This document shows positions 22,342 through 32,501 of a stretch of 64,000 nucleotides of DNA, one piece after another (positions within the stretch are counted from its first letter, which is position 1; each line of letters opens with the position of its first letter). A model generated the notes under the pieces. That model was given only the letters and a program-made list of their open reading frames with translations, did not search any database and was not told where the DNA came from. The stretch comes from Pyropia haitanensis (taxonomy: Eukaryota; Rhodophyta; Bangiophyceae; Bangiales; Bangiaceae): positions 4,119,874 through 4,183,873 of the forward strand of contig SDUX01000002.1 of assembly GCA_008729055.1 (NCBI GenBank). The letters run 5' to 3'. The position numbers and the translations under genes are program-made.

Positions 22342-24062
22342 ATGGCGACCCCCCCCCCCCTCCCCTGCGCCGCGCGCTGGGCCCCAACGAGCGCTTCCTG
22401 TACACCGCCGAGGCACGCTATGGCGGCTCCTTTCGTATCGCGGGGGTGGCCACGCTCGCTGCTGCCGCCGCCGCGGCCGGCAGCCCGCGCCGCCGCGTGA
22501 CCGCCGCGGCGCTCACCGCCGCGGTCGCGGCGGTGGCGGCCCGCTTTGACGCACTCCGCACGACGGTGGGCACCGCCGACGGCGACGCCGTCTTCCTTGC
22601 CGCCGACGACGCGGCGGCGCCGCGCGTGGACGTGCGGGTGGGCGCGTCGGCGGCTGCCGACGCGCTGACCGCCGACGCGTTTGCCGCGGCGGCGGAGGTG
22701 CTGGCGGCGGGGACTGACGGGCCATGGCCGGCGCGGGCGCCCGTCGCGGCGGCGGACGGGGCGGCGGCGGCGGCGGCGCCGCTCTTGCCATGGCAGGTCT
22801 TGGCGTTTTTGCCACCCTCCACGGCGGCGCCGGAACCAGAGGGGGAGCCCGGGGTGGCGGCCGCCGCCGCGGTCGTTGTGTGGCTGCTGCCCCACTACCT
22901 CGCCGACGGCACGTCCGTGGACTTGCTCTGCGCCGCACTCGTCGACGCGCTCAACGCGGACGTGTCGGCGGCGGCCGCGTCGGCGGCGGCCACGGCGGGC
23001 GTCACGCCGCTGCCGCCACCGCTGACCGCCCTGTTCCCTCCCCGGGGGGGGCGCCTCGGCGCTGCCATCGCGACGGGCCGCTTCCTCGTCGAGGCCTCGC
23101 TCGATGGCCTCACCCGCAAGTTGAGGCGGGGGGTGGTCCCGGCGACCATGGCCGCGGCGACGGCGACGGCAGCGGTGAAGGAGACGGCGACGGTGGCGGC
23201 GGCGGGCGCTCCACCGGCCGGCGGCGGCGAGGCGCCCCCCCCCGCCTCCCCCGCGTCTGCCGCCGCGGCGCGCCGCACGGGCATGGCGGTGGCGGTAGTT
23301 GGCGCGCCCGCGCTGGCGCGCTTCCGCTCCGCGGCCAAGGCGGCAGGCGTGACGGTGGGCGCGGCGTTGGTGGCCGCGCTCGCGCTCGCGCTGGCCGACG
23401 CGGGGGTGCTCGCGCCGGCGCGCTGGTGGCGCCCGTCGATGGTCGTGTCGGTGCCGATGAACGCGCGGCGCGCGGCGGACGCGCTGCCCGACGCCGCCGT
23501 CGGTGATTACATTGGCATCGTGGACGTGACGCTACACGTGCCGCCGCCGCCGCCGCCGCCGCTGCCACAGGCCGCCGCCGCGGACGGCGGTGCGGGGACG
23601 GCCGGCGGGGCGGCCGCTGGCGGGCGGTCCCGCCTGTGGGCGGTCGCGGGCGCGGCGGCAGCTGCGCTCCGCGCGCCCCGCGCGCGGGTGGACGGCGCCA
23701 TCCATATGGGCGTCGTTTCTGGGGTGGTGGTCGGCCCGCACGGGCCGCCCTTCCTCGACGCCCTCGTCGCGGACCCCGCCGCGGCGGGCCGCCTCTTGCC
23801 CGACCCGTTTGTGTCCAACGTTGGCCGCTGCGCCGCGACGGAGGCTGCGAATGGGCGGGCGGGCGCGGCGGGCGTCGCGGTGACCCGCGTGGGGCTGTGG
23901 GACTGGGAGGCGCAGCTGGGCGCGCCGCTGGGGCTGTACGTCGCCACCGTGGGGGGGGTCGCCACGCTGGTCATGGCGTGGACCGAGCCGCTCGTCGCGG
24001 CCGATACGGGGCGGGAGGTGCTGGCCGCGGTAGTGGCGACGGTGGAGGCGGGGTTACCTTAG
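22342..24062 (+). CDS. condensation-like CoA-dependent acyltransferase, start disrupted by a poly-C frameshift
   Basis: The frame ending at 24062 reads from about 22224 with no ATG before the conserved N-terminal region LGPNERFLYTAEARYGG (22377-22427). A well-placed ATG at 22342 is in another frame and is followed within a few codons by a run of 13 C; a one-base change in that run would join the two. An upstream exon spliced at 22331 is the alternative. The body carries HxxxDG (HYLADG at 22893-22910), the catalytic His motif of the condensation, PapA, WS/DGAT and alcohol-acyltransferase superfamily. A second half has VPMNAR and GLWDW-type strands. Such enzymes move an acyl group from CoA or a carrier to an alcohol or amine; the substrate cannot be told. 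Poly-Ala and poly-Pro loops are inserted between conserved parts. No signal peptide is seen. Confidence 0.62.
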
Positions 24063-24902
24063 CGTCCATGGTGGGCGGCGGGGCGGGCGGGTGGCAGCCG
24101 TCGCTGACCATCTCCTCCCACGCTGCCGCCGCACGGGGACCGCCTCGCGCCGTCGCGCCGTGCACGCCCCCGCCCCCCCCTCCGGTATGCCGCCGAACCG
24201 CGCGGCGCCGCGCCGTCCCCTCCACCGCCCGCTGGCCGCGTCGGCGGAGCGGATCCGCCGCTCACGGGCGACGACCAACCCCGCCGGGTGCCTGCCGTTA
24301 CGGTCGCCCCCGCCGCGAAGGGCGTCCGACGGCGCGGCCGACGGCGGTCCCTGCCCGCCGCCAAACGGGGTGCACCTCCACGCCGGGTGGTTTGCCCGTA
24401 GCGCTGGCGCGGTCAGCGCTGCCGACGACGACCCCCCCCGCCCCCTGTCTGGACTTGGTGGAGCAGGGCACCGGGACGCCTCAGTACTGGGGCAGCCCAT
24501 TGTTGGCATCTCTCGGTGGGCAAAGCGACCCTGACCCCCTCACCTGCCCGGTTGACCCGCTCCCAACGGAGCGCATGGTGTCGGGGCGCCCACGCTGCAC
24601 AGCTCGATGGTGGCGGGTTTGTACAGACCGCGCAGTTCCGCACAATTTTTTTTAGCGACCATGTCCCGTCTTTGATGCAATCGAGCGATGATCCACTCGG
24701 GGTGTCAGCGAATTTAAATACAAAGTCAGCACCTGGGCATCGATAATTACAACACGGACACTGACGCTCGGGACCACCACCATCGTCTGTGCAGCCAGCG
24801 TGACGAAGCCACCATCGGCGCGTTGGCCCCGCCGCAGGTTGCTGTCTCGCAGCCGCGGACGGCCGGCAAGACCGCTCCATTGGGGGGCGTTGGGCCTCGC
24901 TG
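24063..24902. other. intergenic region upstream of VPS45
   Basis: GC-rich to about 24600, then an AT-richer island (24640-24780, including AATTTAAATACAAAG) immediately before VPS45, the likely promoter zone. The minus-strand frame across this region (24413-25144) runs antisense to VPS45 exon 1 and has no domain. Confidence 0.45.
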
Positions 24903-27016
24903 ATGTCTGCAATGGACGTGCATGGTGCTGTGACGGAGACGGTGAGCGCCCTCGTGTCAGGGGCACCCGGTCTGAAGGCCTTGCTCGTTGACGCGGAAAC
25001 GGTACGTGCGTGTCGCAAGGTGCTGCTGCGGTCTAGGTGGGAGGCGTTGCTGTGTGTGAAAGTGGGGGGGCAGGGAAGAGTTCTGGTCCAGAGTGGCAGC
25101 TGAGAGAGCCTTGGCAGCCGCTGACGCCAGTAGTTTCTGCACACCTCCCGCGTGCGCCGTCCGCTCTGCCCGCTGGCGTTTTCTTACCGTTCTCCTTGTC
25201 ATGCACACAGATGGGCATTTTATCGCTCGTCATGTCCCAATCCACCCTCCTGCGCCACGAAGTTTTCCTCGTTGAGAACGTCGCCAACGCGCCGCCCACC
25301 CCCGCGGACGCCGGTGGTGGGTCTGGTGGCCGCCCCACCGCCCACCCTCCCCCCGCGCCGATGAAGTATCTCCGGGCTCTTGCTTTCCTTCGCCCCACCG
25401 CCGCCAACATTCTCCACCTGCGGTCCGAGCTGGCGGCCCCCCGGTTCTCCTCGTACGACGTCCTCTTCTCGAACGCCCTGTCGCGGACGCTGATGGAGGA
25501 ACTGGCGGCTTCGGACGTCCACTCTCTTATCGCCTCTGTGTCAGAGTCGTACGCCGACGTGTTCGCCGTGGGCAAGTCCCTGTTCACCCTTGGAGTCTCA
25601 CCATGTGTCGATACGGTCCGCCGGTCGGCGGCGCCGACGGCTCCCAACCCCTTCAACCGCACCGTCGACGGGGTGATGGCGGCGCTCGCATTGCTGAATC
25701 TTCAGCCTGCTGCCATTCGCTACGATGGTGGGTCCACGCTGGCCCGGTCGCTCGCTCAGCGAGTGGCGGTACGTCTCGACGCGGAAGGGGACGTCTTTTC
25801 CGCCCGCCGTGGGGGTGCTCGCGGCATCAGCGGTAACGGCCTGTTGCTGATTGTGGACCGGCGGGAGGACCCCGTGACGCCGCTACTGAGCCAGTGGACC
25901 TATCAGGCCATGGTGCACGAGCTACTGGGCCTGCACAAAGGGCGGGTGGACCTCTCAAGCGCGCCTGGCGTGCGCGACGACTCGCGGCAGGTGGTGCTCA
26001 ACGGGGTGGACGACGACTTTTATCGTGGTCACATGTACAAGAACTTTGGGGACCTAGGTGCCGGGCTGGCAGCGCTGGTGTCCGACTTTCAGTCAAAGTC
26101 GGTCAACACCTCCAACACTGCCCGCGTCGAGTCGGTTGAGCAGATGCGCGCGTTTGTGGACGCATACCCAGCCTTCCGCGCGGCGTCAGCGCACGTCAGT
26201 AAGCACGTGACGCTAATGGCGGAGCTCAGCCGCCTCGTCGAGGCCCGCAACCTGCTGACGCTGTCGGCGCTGGAGCAGGACCTGGCGTGCCGTGAGGCCG
26301 AGGCGGAGCACAAAAAGAAGGTGGACGAGGCGGTGCGGGATCCCAAACTCCGCATGGCCGACCGCTTGCGCCTGTTGTGCTTGTACGCACTGCGGCACGA
26401 AACGTCTGCAACGGCTGGGGTGGGTGCACTGGCTGACGCTCTTGCCTCTGCGACGGGCACGGTGGAGGGTGCACGACATGTGCAGGCTACCCTGCGCGGC
26501 GTCCGTGCCTATGCAGGCGCTCGCCGCCGCCGCGGAGACGTGTTCAACAACCGCACCTTCCTGGCCTTGGCCAAGAGCACTGTCAAGCGGGGCCTGGGGG
26601 GGGTGGAAAACGTCTACACCCAGCACGAGCCGCTGCTGGCACGGACTCTCGAGTCTGTCTTCCGCGGCCGCCTCAGTTCTGATGCCTTTCCTGTTGTGGG
26701 TGAAGAGGAGGGCGGCCTGTCTGGCGGCGGTGGCGGCGGTAGCGGTGGTGGTGACCGTCACAGCGTCGTCCCCCGGGAGGTGCTTGTCTTTGTTGTGGGC
26801 GGCACTACGTACGAGGAGGCCCGCTGCGTGGCGTCCGTCAATGGGGCGGTCAATGCGGCCAAAGCCGCGGAGGGCAGCGCCACTGCGGGCGCGGCGGCGG
26901 CTGCTCGAGCCGTTCGGGGGACGGTGGTGCTTGGCGGTACCGCAGTGCATAACTCTGACTCGTTCCTGGTGGAAGTGGCTGGCGTTGTCGCCACGACTGG
27001 CGGGGCGCTCGGCTAA
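24903..27016 (+). CDS. VPS45: VPS45, Sec1/Munc18 family vesicle-fusion regulator (2 exons)
   Basis: Exons 24903-25001 and 25211-27016 are separated by a 209-nt GTACGT...ACACAG intron in phase 0 and give 634 residues (human VPS45 is 570). Exon 1 encodes the family N-terminus ending GLKALLVDAET. Exon 2 continues with the second strand region and LRALAFLRPT, LLLIVDRREDPVTPLLSQWTY, YQAMVHELLG, SKHVTLMAELSRLV, GVENVYTQHEPLL and VFVVGGTTYEEA, all characteristic of VPS45. The protein binds the Tlg2/syntaxin-16 type SNARE and controls fusion at the trans-Golgi and endosome; it is cytosolic and peripheral on membranes. Lineage-specific Gly/Pro inserts occur after VENVANA and before the conserved VPREVLVFVVGG, replacing ordinary loops. 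The absence of an ATG before MGIL without exon 1 and the match of exon 1 to the family support the two-exon model. Confidence 0.96.
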
Positions 27017-28763
27017 GCAGACGAGTTGGGCGTTTTTTTTGTTTTGGGACCTGAGCGCGTCTACACTTTGGCGGCCGCCTTCCTTGGAGAAGCGCCCTTC
27101 TGCAGGAACGCGCGGGCGAGCAGCGGCCATGCCCGTATCAGCGTTGATGGCGGATTGCGTTGGACGCGTGCAGTCGACGACGCCTGCCACGGGATGCGTA
27201 TGCCAGGTGCGACACACCGAGCAGTGTGGGGGATGGCTGGCTCCCTCCTGTCTATGTCCGGCATCCGGTATGTAGGCTGTTTGAAGGGGCTGCCGCGTTG
27301 TGCGAGGCTTACGTTCCTGGCCTCTGACCATGCATGTGGCGCGCAGCGTGCCGTACCTCTGCTCACATGCGAGCGTCGGCACCGGCGGGTGTTGGCGCCA
27401 GCGGCCGGTGCGCCTGCTCTCTGGTTGGCGTGCCGTGGGTGGCTCAATCTGGCCGGCATCGTGGTGCGACCTGTGGTTATGCGGCGGTGGTCGTGCATGC
27501 TGCTCTGTAGCTGCACTCGAGACCATGATGAGGCCCTAGTTGCTCTGCCAGGTGGGATAGCTACCCGTCAAGGGCACGCCAGTGTGCTCAACCACGTTGC
27601 CAGTGTGTGCTGGACCGGTTCTGGATGTAGGAGAGGAAGGAGGGGTTGGTTTGCTGTACGTTGTGTGCCCCCCCCCCACCCCACGCCACACACCAAATCA
27701 GGACACGGATCGCAAACGACAATCACGGGCACACGCGGCGGGAATGCGCCATCGCGGGGAGTGCGGGAGGGGGGGTGAGGCGGTTACGATAAGGTTGGCA
27801 GTCGTTAAACATATCGTTGAAAAAAAGTCGTTAAACGATCGTTATAACGATCGTTATTTCGGTAAAGGGTTCCGCAACCGACCTCGTCAAGGTCGTTAAA
27901 TACGTCCAATTGTATCCTGCGCGCAATTGACAGCACCGAGGGCTCAATCAAAATCTGTTGCACACTGGCGCCGGTTGCCGCACCGAAAGAACTCGCAGCC
28001 TCAGCACACGTGACCAGTCGTGACGCCCATCGTGCACCCGGCCGTGGGCTCCATTGTTGCAAGGCCGCTGGTGACGCAAGACAGCGATAGACCTTTGGGC
28101 CGCCTTTCGCCGTACAACGGATCGTGCCAAGGACGGTCGCGGAAGGACGACCAACTACTGTGTCGCTTGAGAAGACGCGCGCGCGCGGTACCTGGCGGAT
28201 GTTGAGGCTTGTGATGGAGACGAGGAGGCAATAGCCAAGATTGAGGTGGTGCCACCCGGACGTGGCTCTATTGTAATTTTTCTCGACCAGGGGCAATGCG
28301 ACTGCACTTGGCTGCCGCGGTGCCTCCCAACATCGGTCGTGGCAAATCAGGATTGGTCCCCCGTGTCTGACCACAGCCCAAACATTCAAGTGCAACTGTA
28401 GTTGCTTGCCCAGTCGTCATGCAACACCCGTAATGCCCCCGATTGCAAGTGTTTGGACGCAGGAAGAAGTATGGGGATGGACAACCGCGTGCATCCTGGA
28501 AGCACGTAATCTGATTGGGCCGCTGTGTCCGTTTCAAAGCAAAGTGTTCGGCAACCCGAAACGCAGCGGCGAGGTCTTGTTCCCGCCACGCGCCTCGGGT
28601 CGGATGCGTGTTGTCTCTCGTTGTCATCGTTTGCGCCCATCCTTCCTCGGCGCCGCAACCTTCTGTCATCGACGACCGCTCGACGGTCTGTCGCAGGCGC
28701 GAACGCTGCTTGTCATCCCCCTCAGGCTGTACTATTCTCTCTCTTGGCGGTCGCGTCGGCACG
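27017..28763. other. AT-richer spacer between VPS45 and the RecQ helicase
   Basis: Base composition is close to balanced over much of 27780-28700, unlike the flanks. The left part presumably holds the VPS45 3' UTR and the right part the helicase promoter. It includes the 22-bp perfect palindrome at 27834-27855. Short frames on both strands have no domain and no good codon bias. I see no gene. Confidence 0.5.
27834..27855. repeat. 22-bp perfect palindrome
   Basis: The half-site AACGATCGTTA is followed at once by its complement, giving a 22-bp perfect palindrome. Related GTCGTTAAAC words flank it (27811 and 27828) and TAACGA/TCGTTA words recur within 60 bp. It could be a dimeric protein-binding site or a cruciform; no function is shown. 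Confidence 0.8.
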
Positions 28764-31670
28764 ATGGGTGGGGCGGCCAACGCGGCGGCGTCGGTGCCGT
28801 CCCTCGACGACGAGGATGACGCCCTCTTTGCGGCCTTTGACCTGACCGCCGCAGCGGCCAAGAAGCCAAGGCTATCTCTCGGCGATACCGCGGAGCCGTC
28901 GCGACCTGCGTTGCCGCCGCCACCGCCACCGGCGACCGCATCGGCCGCCGTGGCTCAGCCGGTCGGTCGGCCAACGGCGGATCTACCTGTGCAGCTGGGC
29001 ACGCCGCTGCGCGCGGGGGCAGCCGGCCTTGTCGACACCCTGCAGGCGTGCTTTGGCTTTGAGGGCTTCCGCCCTGGCCAGCAGGCAGTGATTGAGGCGG
29101 CCGTCTCTGGGCGGGACACGTGTGTGTTCTGGGCGACTGGCGCGGGCAAGTCGATTTGCTATCAGTTGCCTGCCCTACACTCGGGCGGCGGCCAGGTCGT
29201 GTTTGTTGTGTCGCCGCTGATTTCCCTGATGCAAGATCAGACTGCCAAACTCAACGCCACCGTCGGCGAAGGCCGGCGCCGCGTCGCCACGTTCTTGGGG
29301 TCGGCCCAGAAAGACTATGGGGAGGAGGTCGCGGCTCTGGCGGGCGACCGGCCGATTGTGTATGCGTCGCCTGAGAAGGTCATGTCTGCTGGGTTTATCG
29401 ACTCGCTGCGGATGCTCAACAACGCTGGCAAGGTGGGGCTCCTCGCCATCGACGAGGCGCATTGCATTTGCTCTTGGGGGCCCGGCTTTCGCCCCGAGTA
29501 CCAGCAGCTGGCCACGCTGCGCGCCCAGCTTCCTGGCGTGCCCATCATGGCCTTGACAGCGACTGCTGGGGTGGACGTGCAGAAGGACATCATTGCTAGC
29601 CTGGAACTGCGCACCCCTTACGTGGCCACGGCGTCGTTTGACCGACCGAACCTGCGCTTCTCGGTGCTGAACAAGTCTACCCTCGGCAGTGGCGGGGTGC
29701 GGTCGCATCTGGCGCCCGTGGCTGCCGCCCTGAACACCGCCGGGGCGCCGGGCTCTACCATTGTGTACGTGTCGACGCGCGCGCAATGTCACGATGTTGC
29801 GGCTGCGCTTGGTGCGCTTGTGACCAACCGTCGCGCTTCTATTGGCACGTACCATGCAGGGATGTCGCCATCTGAGCGGGCCGATACGCATCAGAACTTC
29901 CTCGAAGGCTCCCTCACCGTCGTCGTCGCGACCGTTGCGTTTGGTCTTGGGATTGACAAGGCCGACGTGCGAGCAGTGGTGCACTATGGGCCCCCCAAGA
30001 CGATGGACGAGTACGTGCAGCAGGCGGGCCGTGCCGGCCGCGACGGCCTGCCTGCGTCGTGCACGCTCATCTGCGCCGACGGCAGTGACTTTAACCAGTA
30101 TCGGTCTCCATTTTATCTCCGAGACTTGACCGAGGCGTCGAAGGTGGCCACGCTGGCGAGTCTGGACGCCCTCCGCGCGTACGCGCTGGACACAACCAGC
30201 TGCCGCCGGCGGGCACTCGTGGCTTACTTTGGGGAGACCCCCCCGTTTGTGCGCTGTGGCACGTGCGACAACTGCTTGGCGGCGGTGGCCCACGCAGGGG
30301 ACACGACCCGGAACTTTCGCGCGGAGGCCGAAGTGGTGCTCACCGCTGCGTCGTTTCGGAGCCTCGGCGCGACTGCCCTGGTGGATGTCATTGGTGGCTC
30401 GTACAAGCCAAAGTATTACAAGGAGCAGTACCGGGAGCACATGGGCGTTGTGAAGGAGCTGGTGGATGCGCTGCCTACTCATCGGACTAAGGTTTTCTTC
30501 AAGGAGATGTTGGCGCCCCTGACCGCCGCTGGCTTGCTCACCCGCACAGCTGAGAGCATGCAGACGGGCAACGGGTATACAAACACCTTTGACGTGTACC
30601 GCGTCAGCGCTGCGGGAAAGGCGTTGCTTCGGAATACCGGCGCTCCCGTCATGTTGCCTGTCACCCCAAGCCTTCGGGCACAAGAGGAGAAACAAATGGC
30701 GGAGCGGAAGCAGCGGACCGAAGAGCTGGCGTCAGCGGGTGTGGACGTGGCGACGGAGATCCCGTCGGCGGAGCTGGAATCGGGTGGTGGCGCCACCCTC
30801 ACCGCCTTCCTCCACTGGACACGCACGCTCGCCGCCCACCGGGCGGCGGGCCGAACGGCGCGGGCGGAGCGGCTCGAGACGCTGCTGGACCGCATCACAG
30901 ACTGGCGAGATGCAACCTCCCGGCGGCTGCACATCCCGCCCGTGTCGGTCCTGTCTGCGGGGCTAGCCCGCAAGATTGCCTATGCGCAGCCGACCGACGT
31001 GGATGCAGTGCGGGCGGCGGGGGTGCGTGTGGCCGGGGTGGAGGACCTGGTCGCCGTTGTGCGCGCGTGGAAGGCCGAGGGTGGCGACGCCCCTACCGAT
31101 GCGGACGGGGGGGCTGCCGGCGGCGACGGCGGCGGCGGTGGCGGCGGCCCGGGCGGCGGCGGCACCCGCCGCGCGCGCTTCCCTCCCGGGCGGTGGACCC
31201 CCCCCAGTGCGTGGCCGCACGTGTCACACAAGCGCGGGCGGAGTGGGGAGCTCAGCTGGGAGGCCTCCCACCGCCGCTTCACCGCGGGCGAGAACCCGCA
31301 GACGATTGCCGTGTCGCGCCCGTCGGGGCCGCCCATCCAGGTCGCGACGGTCGTCACGCACGTCCTGACCGCCCTCCTCCACGGGCGGCCCGTCGACGTG
31401 GGCCGCCTGTTTGCGGAAGCAGCCGTGCCGCCGCCAACCGCCGCCGAGTGGGAGGCCCTCGACGCGGCGCTCGTCGCGACGCGCACCGACGCGCTCGCGC
31501 CCGACGACCAGGTGCCGATCAAGGGGCTGGTGGCGGCAATGCCGGGGGGCGAGGCCGCCCTCGCGGCGGCGGGGGGGGGGGAGGCCGCGGCGGCCAACGT
31601 CCGCCGCCTGTACACGCTGGTCCGGACCGGTATTCTCCTCCGCCGCACGCGGATACCGGTGGACTTTTGA
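28764..31670 (+). CDS. RecQ-family DNA helicase (WRN-like architecture without exonuclease)
   Basis: This is a 968-residue intronless helicase. The frame opens at 28515, but the ATG at 28764 is the first one next to protein-like sequence (GGAANAAASVPSLDDEDDALF). Motifs in order: motif 0 FEGFRPGQ, Walker A ATGAGKS (about 124-130), motif Ia VVSPLISLMQDQ, DEAH (230-233), ALTATA, IVYVSTRAQC, VVATVAFGLGIDKADVR and motif VI QQAGRAGRDG (419-428). A RecQ zinc site follows with Cys480, 498, 501 and 504, then a winged-helix RQC region (about 516-650), an HRDC-like helical domain (about 704-775), a Gly-rich insert, and a C-terminal helix-turn-helix of the HTH_40 type found in WRN and bacterial RecQ (about 838-935). 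It unwinds DNA 3' to 5' in recombination and replication-fork repair. No 3'-5' exonuclease domain is present. Orthology to WRN rather than another RecQ is inference. Confidence 0.95.
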   Translation: MGGAANAAASVPSLDDEDDALFAAFDLTAAAAKKPRLSLGDTAEPSRPALPPPPPPATASAAVAQPVGRPTADLPVQLGTPLRAGAAGLVDTLQACFGFEGFRPGQQAVIEAAVSGRDTCVFWATGAGKSICYQLPALHSGGGQVVFVVSPLISLMQDQTAKLNATVGEGRRRVATFLGSAQKDYGEEVAALAGDRPIVYASPEKVMSAGFIDSLRMLNNAGKVGLLAIDEAHCICSWGPGFRPEYQQLATLRAQLPGVPIMALTATAGVDVQKDIIASLELRTPYVATASFDRPNLRFSVLNKSTLGSGGVRSHLAPVAAALNTAGAPGSTIVYVSTRAQCHDVAAALGALVTNRRASIGTYHAGMSPSERADTHQNFLEGSLTVVVATVAFGLGIDKADVRAVVHYGPPKTMDEYVQQAGRAGRDGLPASCTLICADGSDFNQYRSPFYLRDLTEASKVATLASLDALRAYALDTTSCRRRALVAYFGETPPFVRCGTCDNCLAAVAHAGDTTRNFRAEAEVVLTAASFRSLGATALVDVIGGSYKPKYYKEQYREHMGVVKELVDALPTHRTKVFFKEMLAPLTAAGLLTRTAESMQTGNGYTNTFDVYRVSAAGKALLRNTGAPVMLPVTPSLRAQEEKQMAERKQRTEELASAGVDVATEIPSAELESGGGATLTAFLHWTRTLAAHRAAGRTARAERLETLLDRITDWRDATSRRLHIPPVSVLSAGLARKIAYAQPTDVDAVRAAGVRVAGVEDLVAVVRAWKAEGGDAPTDADGGAAGGDGGGGGGGPGGGGTRRARFPPGRWTPPSAWPHVSHKRGRSGELSWEASHRRFTAGENPQTIAVSRPSGPPIQVATVVTHVLTALLHGRPVDVGRLFAEAAVPPPTAAEWEALDAALVATRTDALAPDDQVPIKGLVAAMPGGEAALAAAGGGEAAAANVRRLYTLVRTGILLRRTRIPVDF

Positions 31671-32501
31671 CGCGCGCGCCGCCGGCGCTGCCGGCGTGGC
31701 CCTGCCGGACACGTTCTGGTGCGTGAGGGGCCCGTCTTGTTTGCTTGGCTTTGGCGCCATGGGTACTGTGCGTAAGGTTTGTTGGTCCCATTGGGTCGTG
31801 CGCGGTTGGGACGCGGGCACTCGCGCTCCGCGATGCACTCGCTGCGGGCTCGTGCCAGTCCTGGATGCGCCCACCGCCGCACGGCACGCGCCGACGCCAG
31901 CGCATTCCCGCGCCGCCCTCCCCCCTCCCGCCGCACACGCGCTGGCGGCCACGTCAGCCGCCCTCTCAACGCAGCCGGCCGCCGCCCAACCTCGCATCCT
32001 TGTCATGAGAAGGGCGGGCCATGCCGGCCTCTTTGTGCGCATGGCCACATGAGGGCGGCGCTGGTGCGCAAGTCAGGCGCTTGCGCCACGCGATCCCCGA
32101 CCGGTCGCCTCGCCTCGAGACCGCCTCGAGACCGCGGGCGCCGCTGCTTCCGCCGCCGGCGTTCCCGGAGGGAGCGATCGCCACCGTGGCGCCGGCGTCC
32201 CGCCACCCGACCTTCCAGGCGCACTTTCGCCACCACTCCCGCTACCACCCCCCCCCCCCCCCCCTCGACACTTACACCTCGCAGCCGTACTGTCTGGCCA
32301 GTGTGCGAGCACCCCCCCCCTGCCCCGTGGATATCTGGTTGGCGTCGCGGCCAGCACTCCCCGCTCGTTCCCCGTCCGCTGTTGCCTCTGCACTGCGTCG
32401 TGCTCGGGCGTGAGCGGTATCGTCGTGGCGCGCGCTGTCTGGCACCTCTGCCTTTCGGCCTCATTGTCTCTTCGCGCGGGCCCGGGGCGAGGTGGTGCAC
32501 C
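31671..32501. other. intergenic region before the FG-GAP gene
   Basis: Mixed composition, with a C run at about 32250-32265. The frame of the downstream gene is open back to 31779, but the upstream part has no domain and would displace the signal sequence, so I take this as 3' UTR plus promoter. Nothing else is recognised. Confidence 0.45.

Noticed and set aside
24413..25144. Minus-strand 243-codon frame opposite VPS45 exon 1
   Set aside because: It is antisense to a well-supported exon and intron, has no domain, and its less biased composition comes from the AT-richer promoter island.
27026..28395. Several 60-250 codon frames between VPS45 and RecQ
   Set aside because: They overlap on both strands, have mixed codon usage and no homology signature. 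The region behaves as UTR and promoter spacer.
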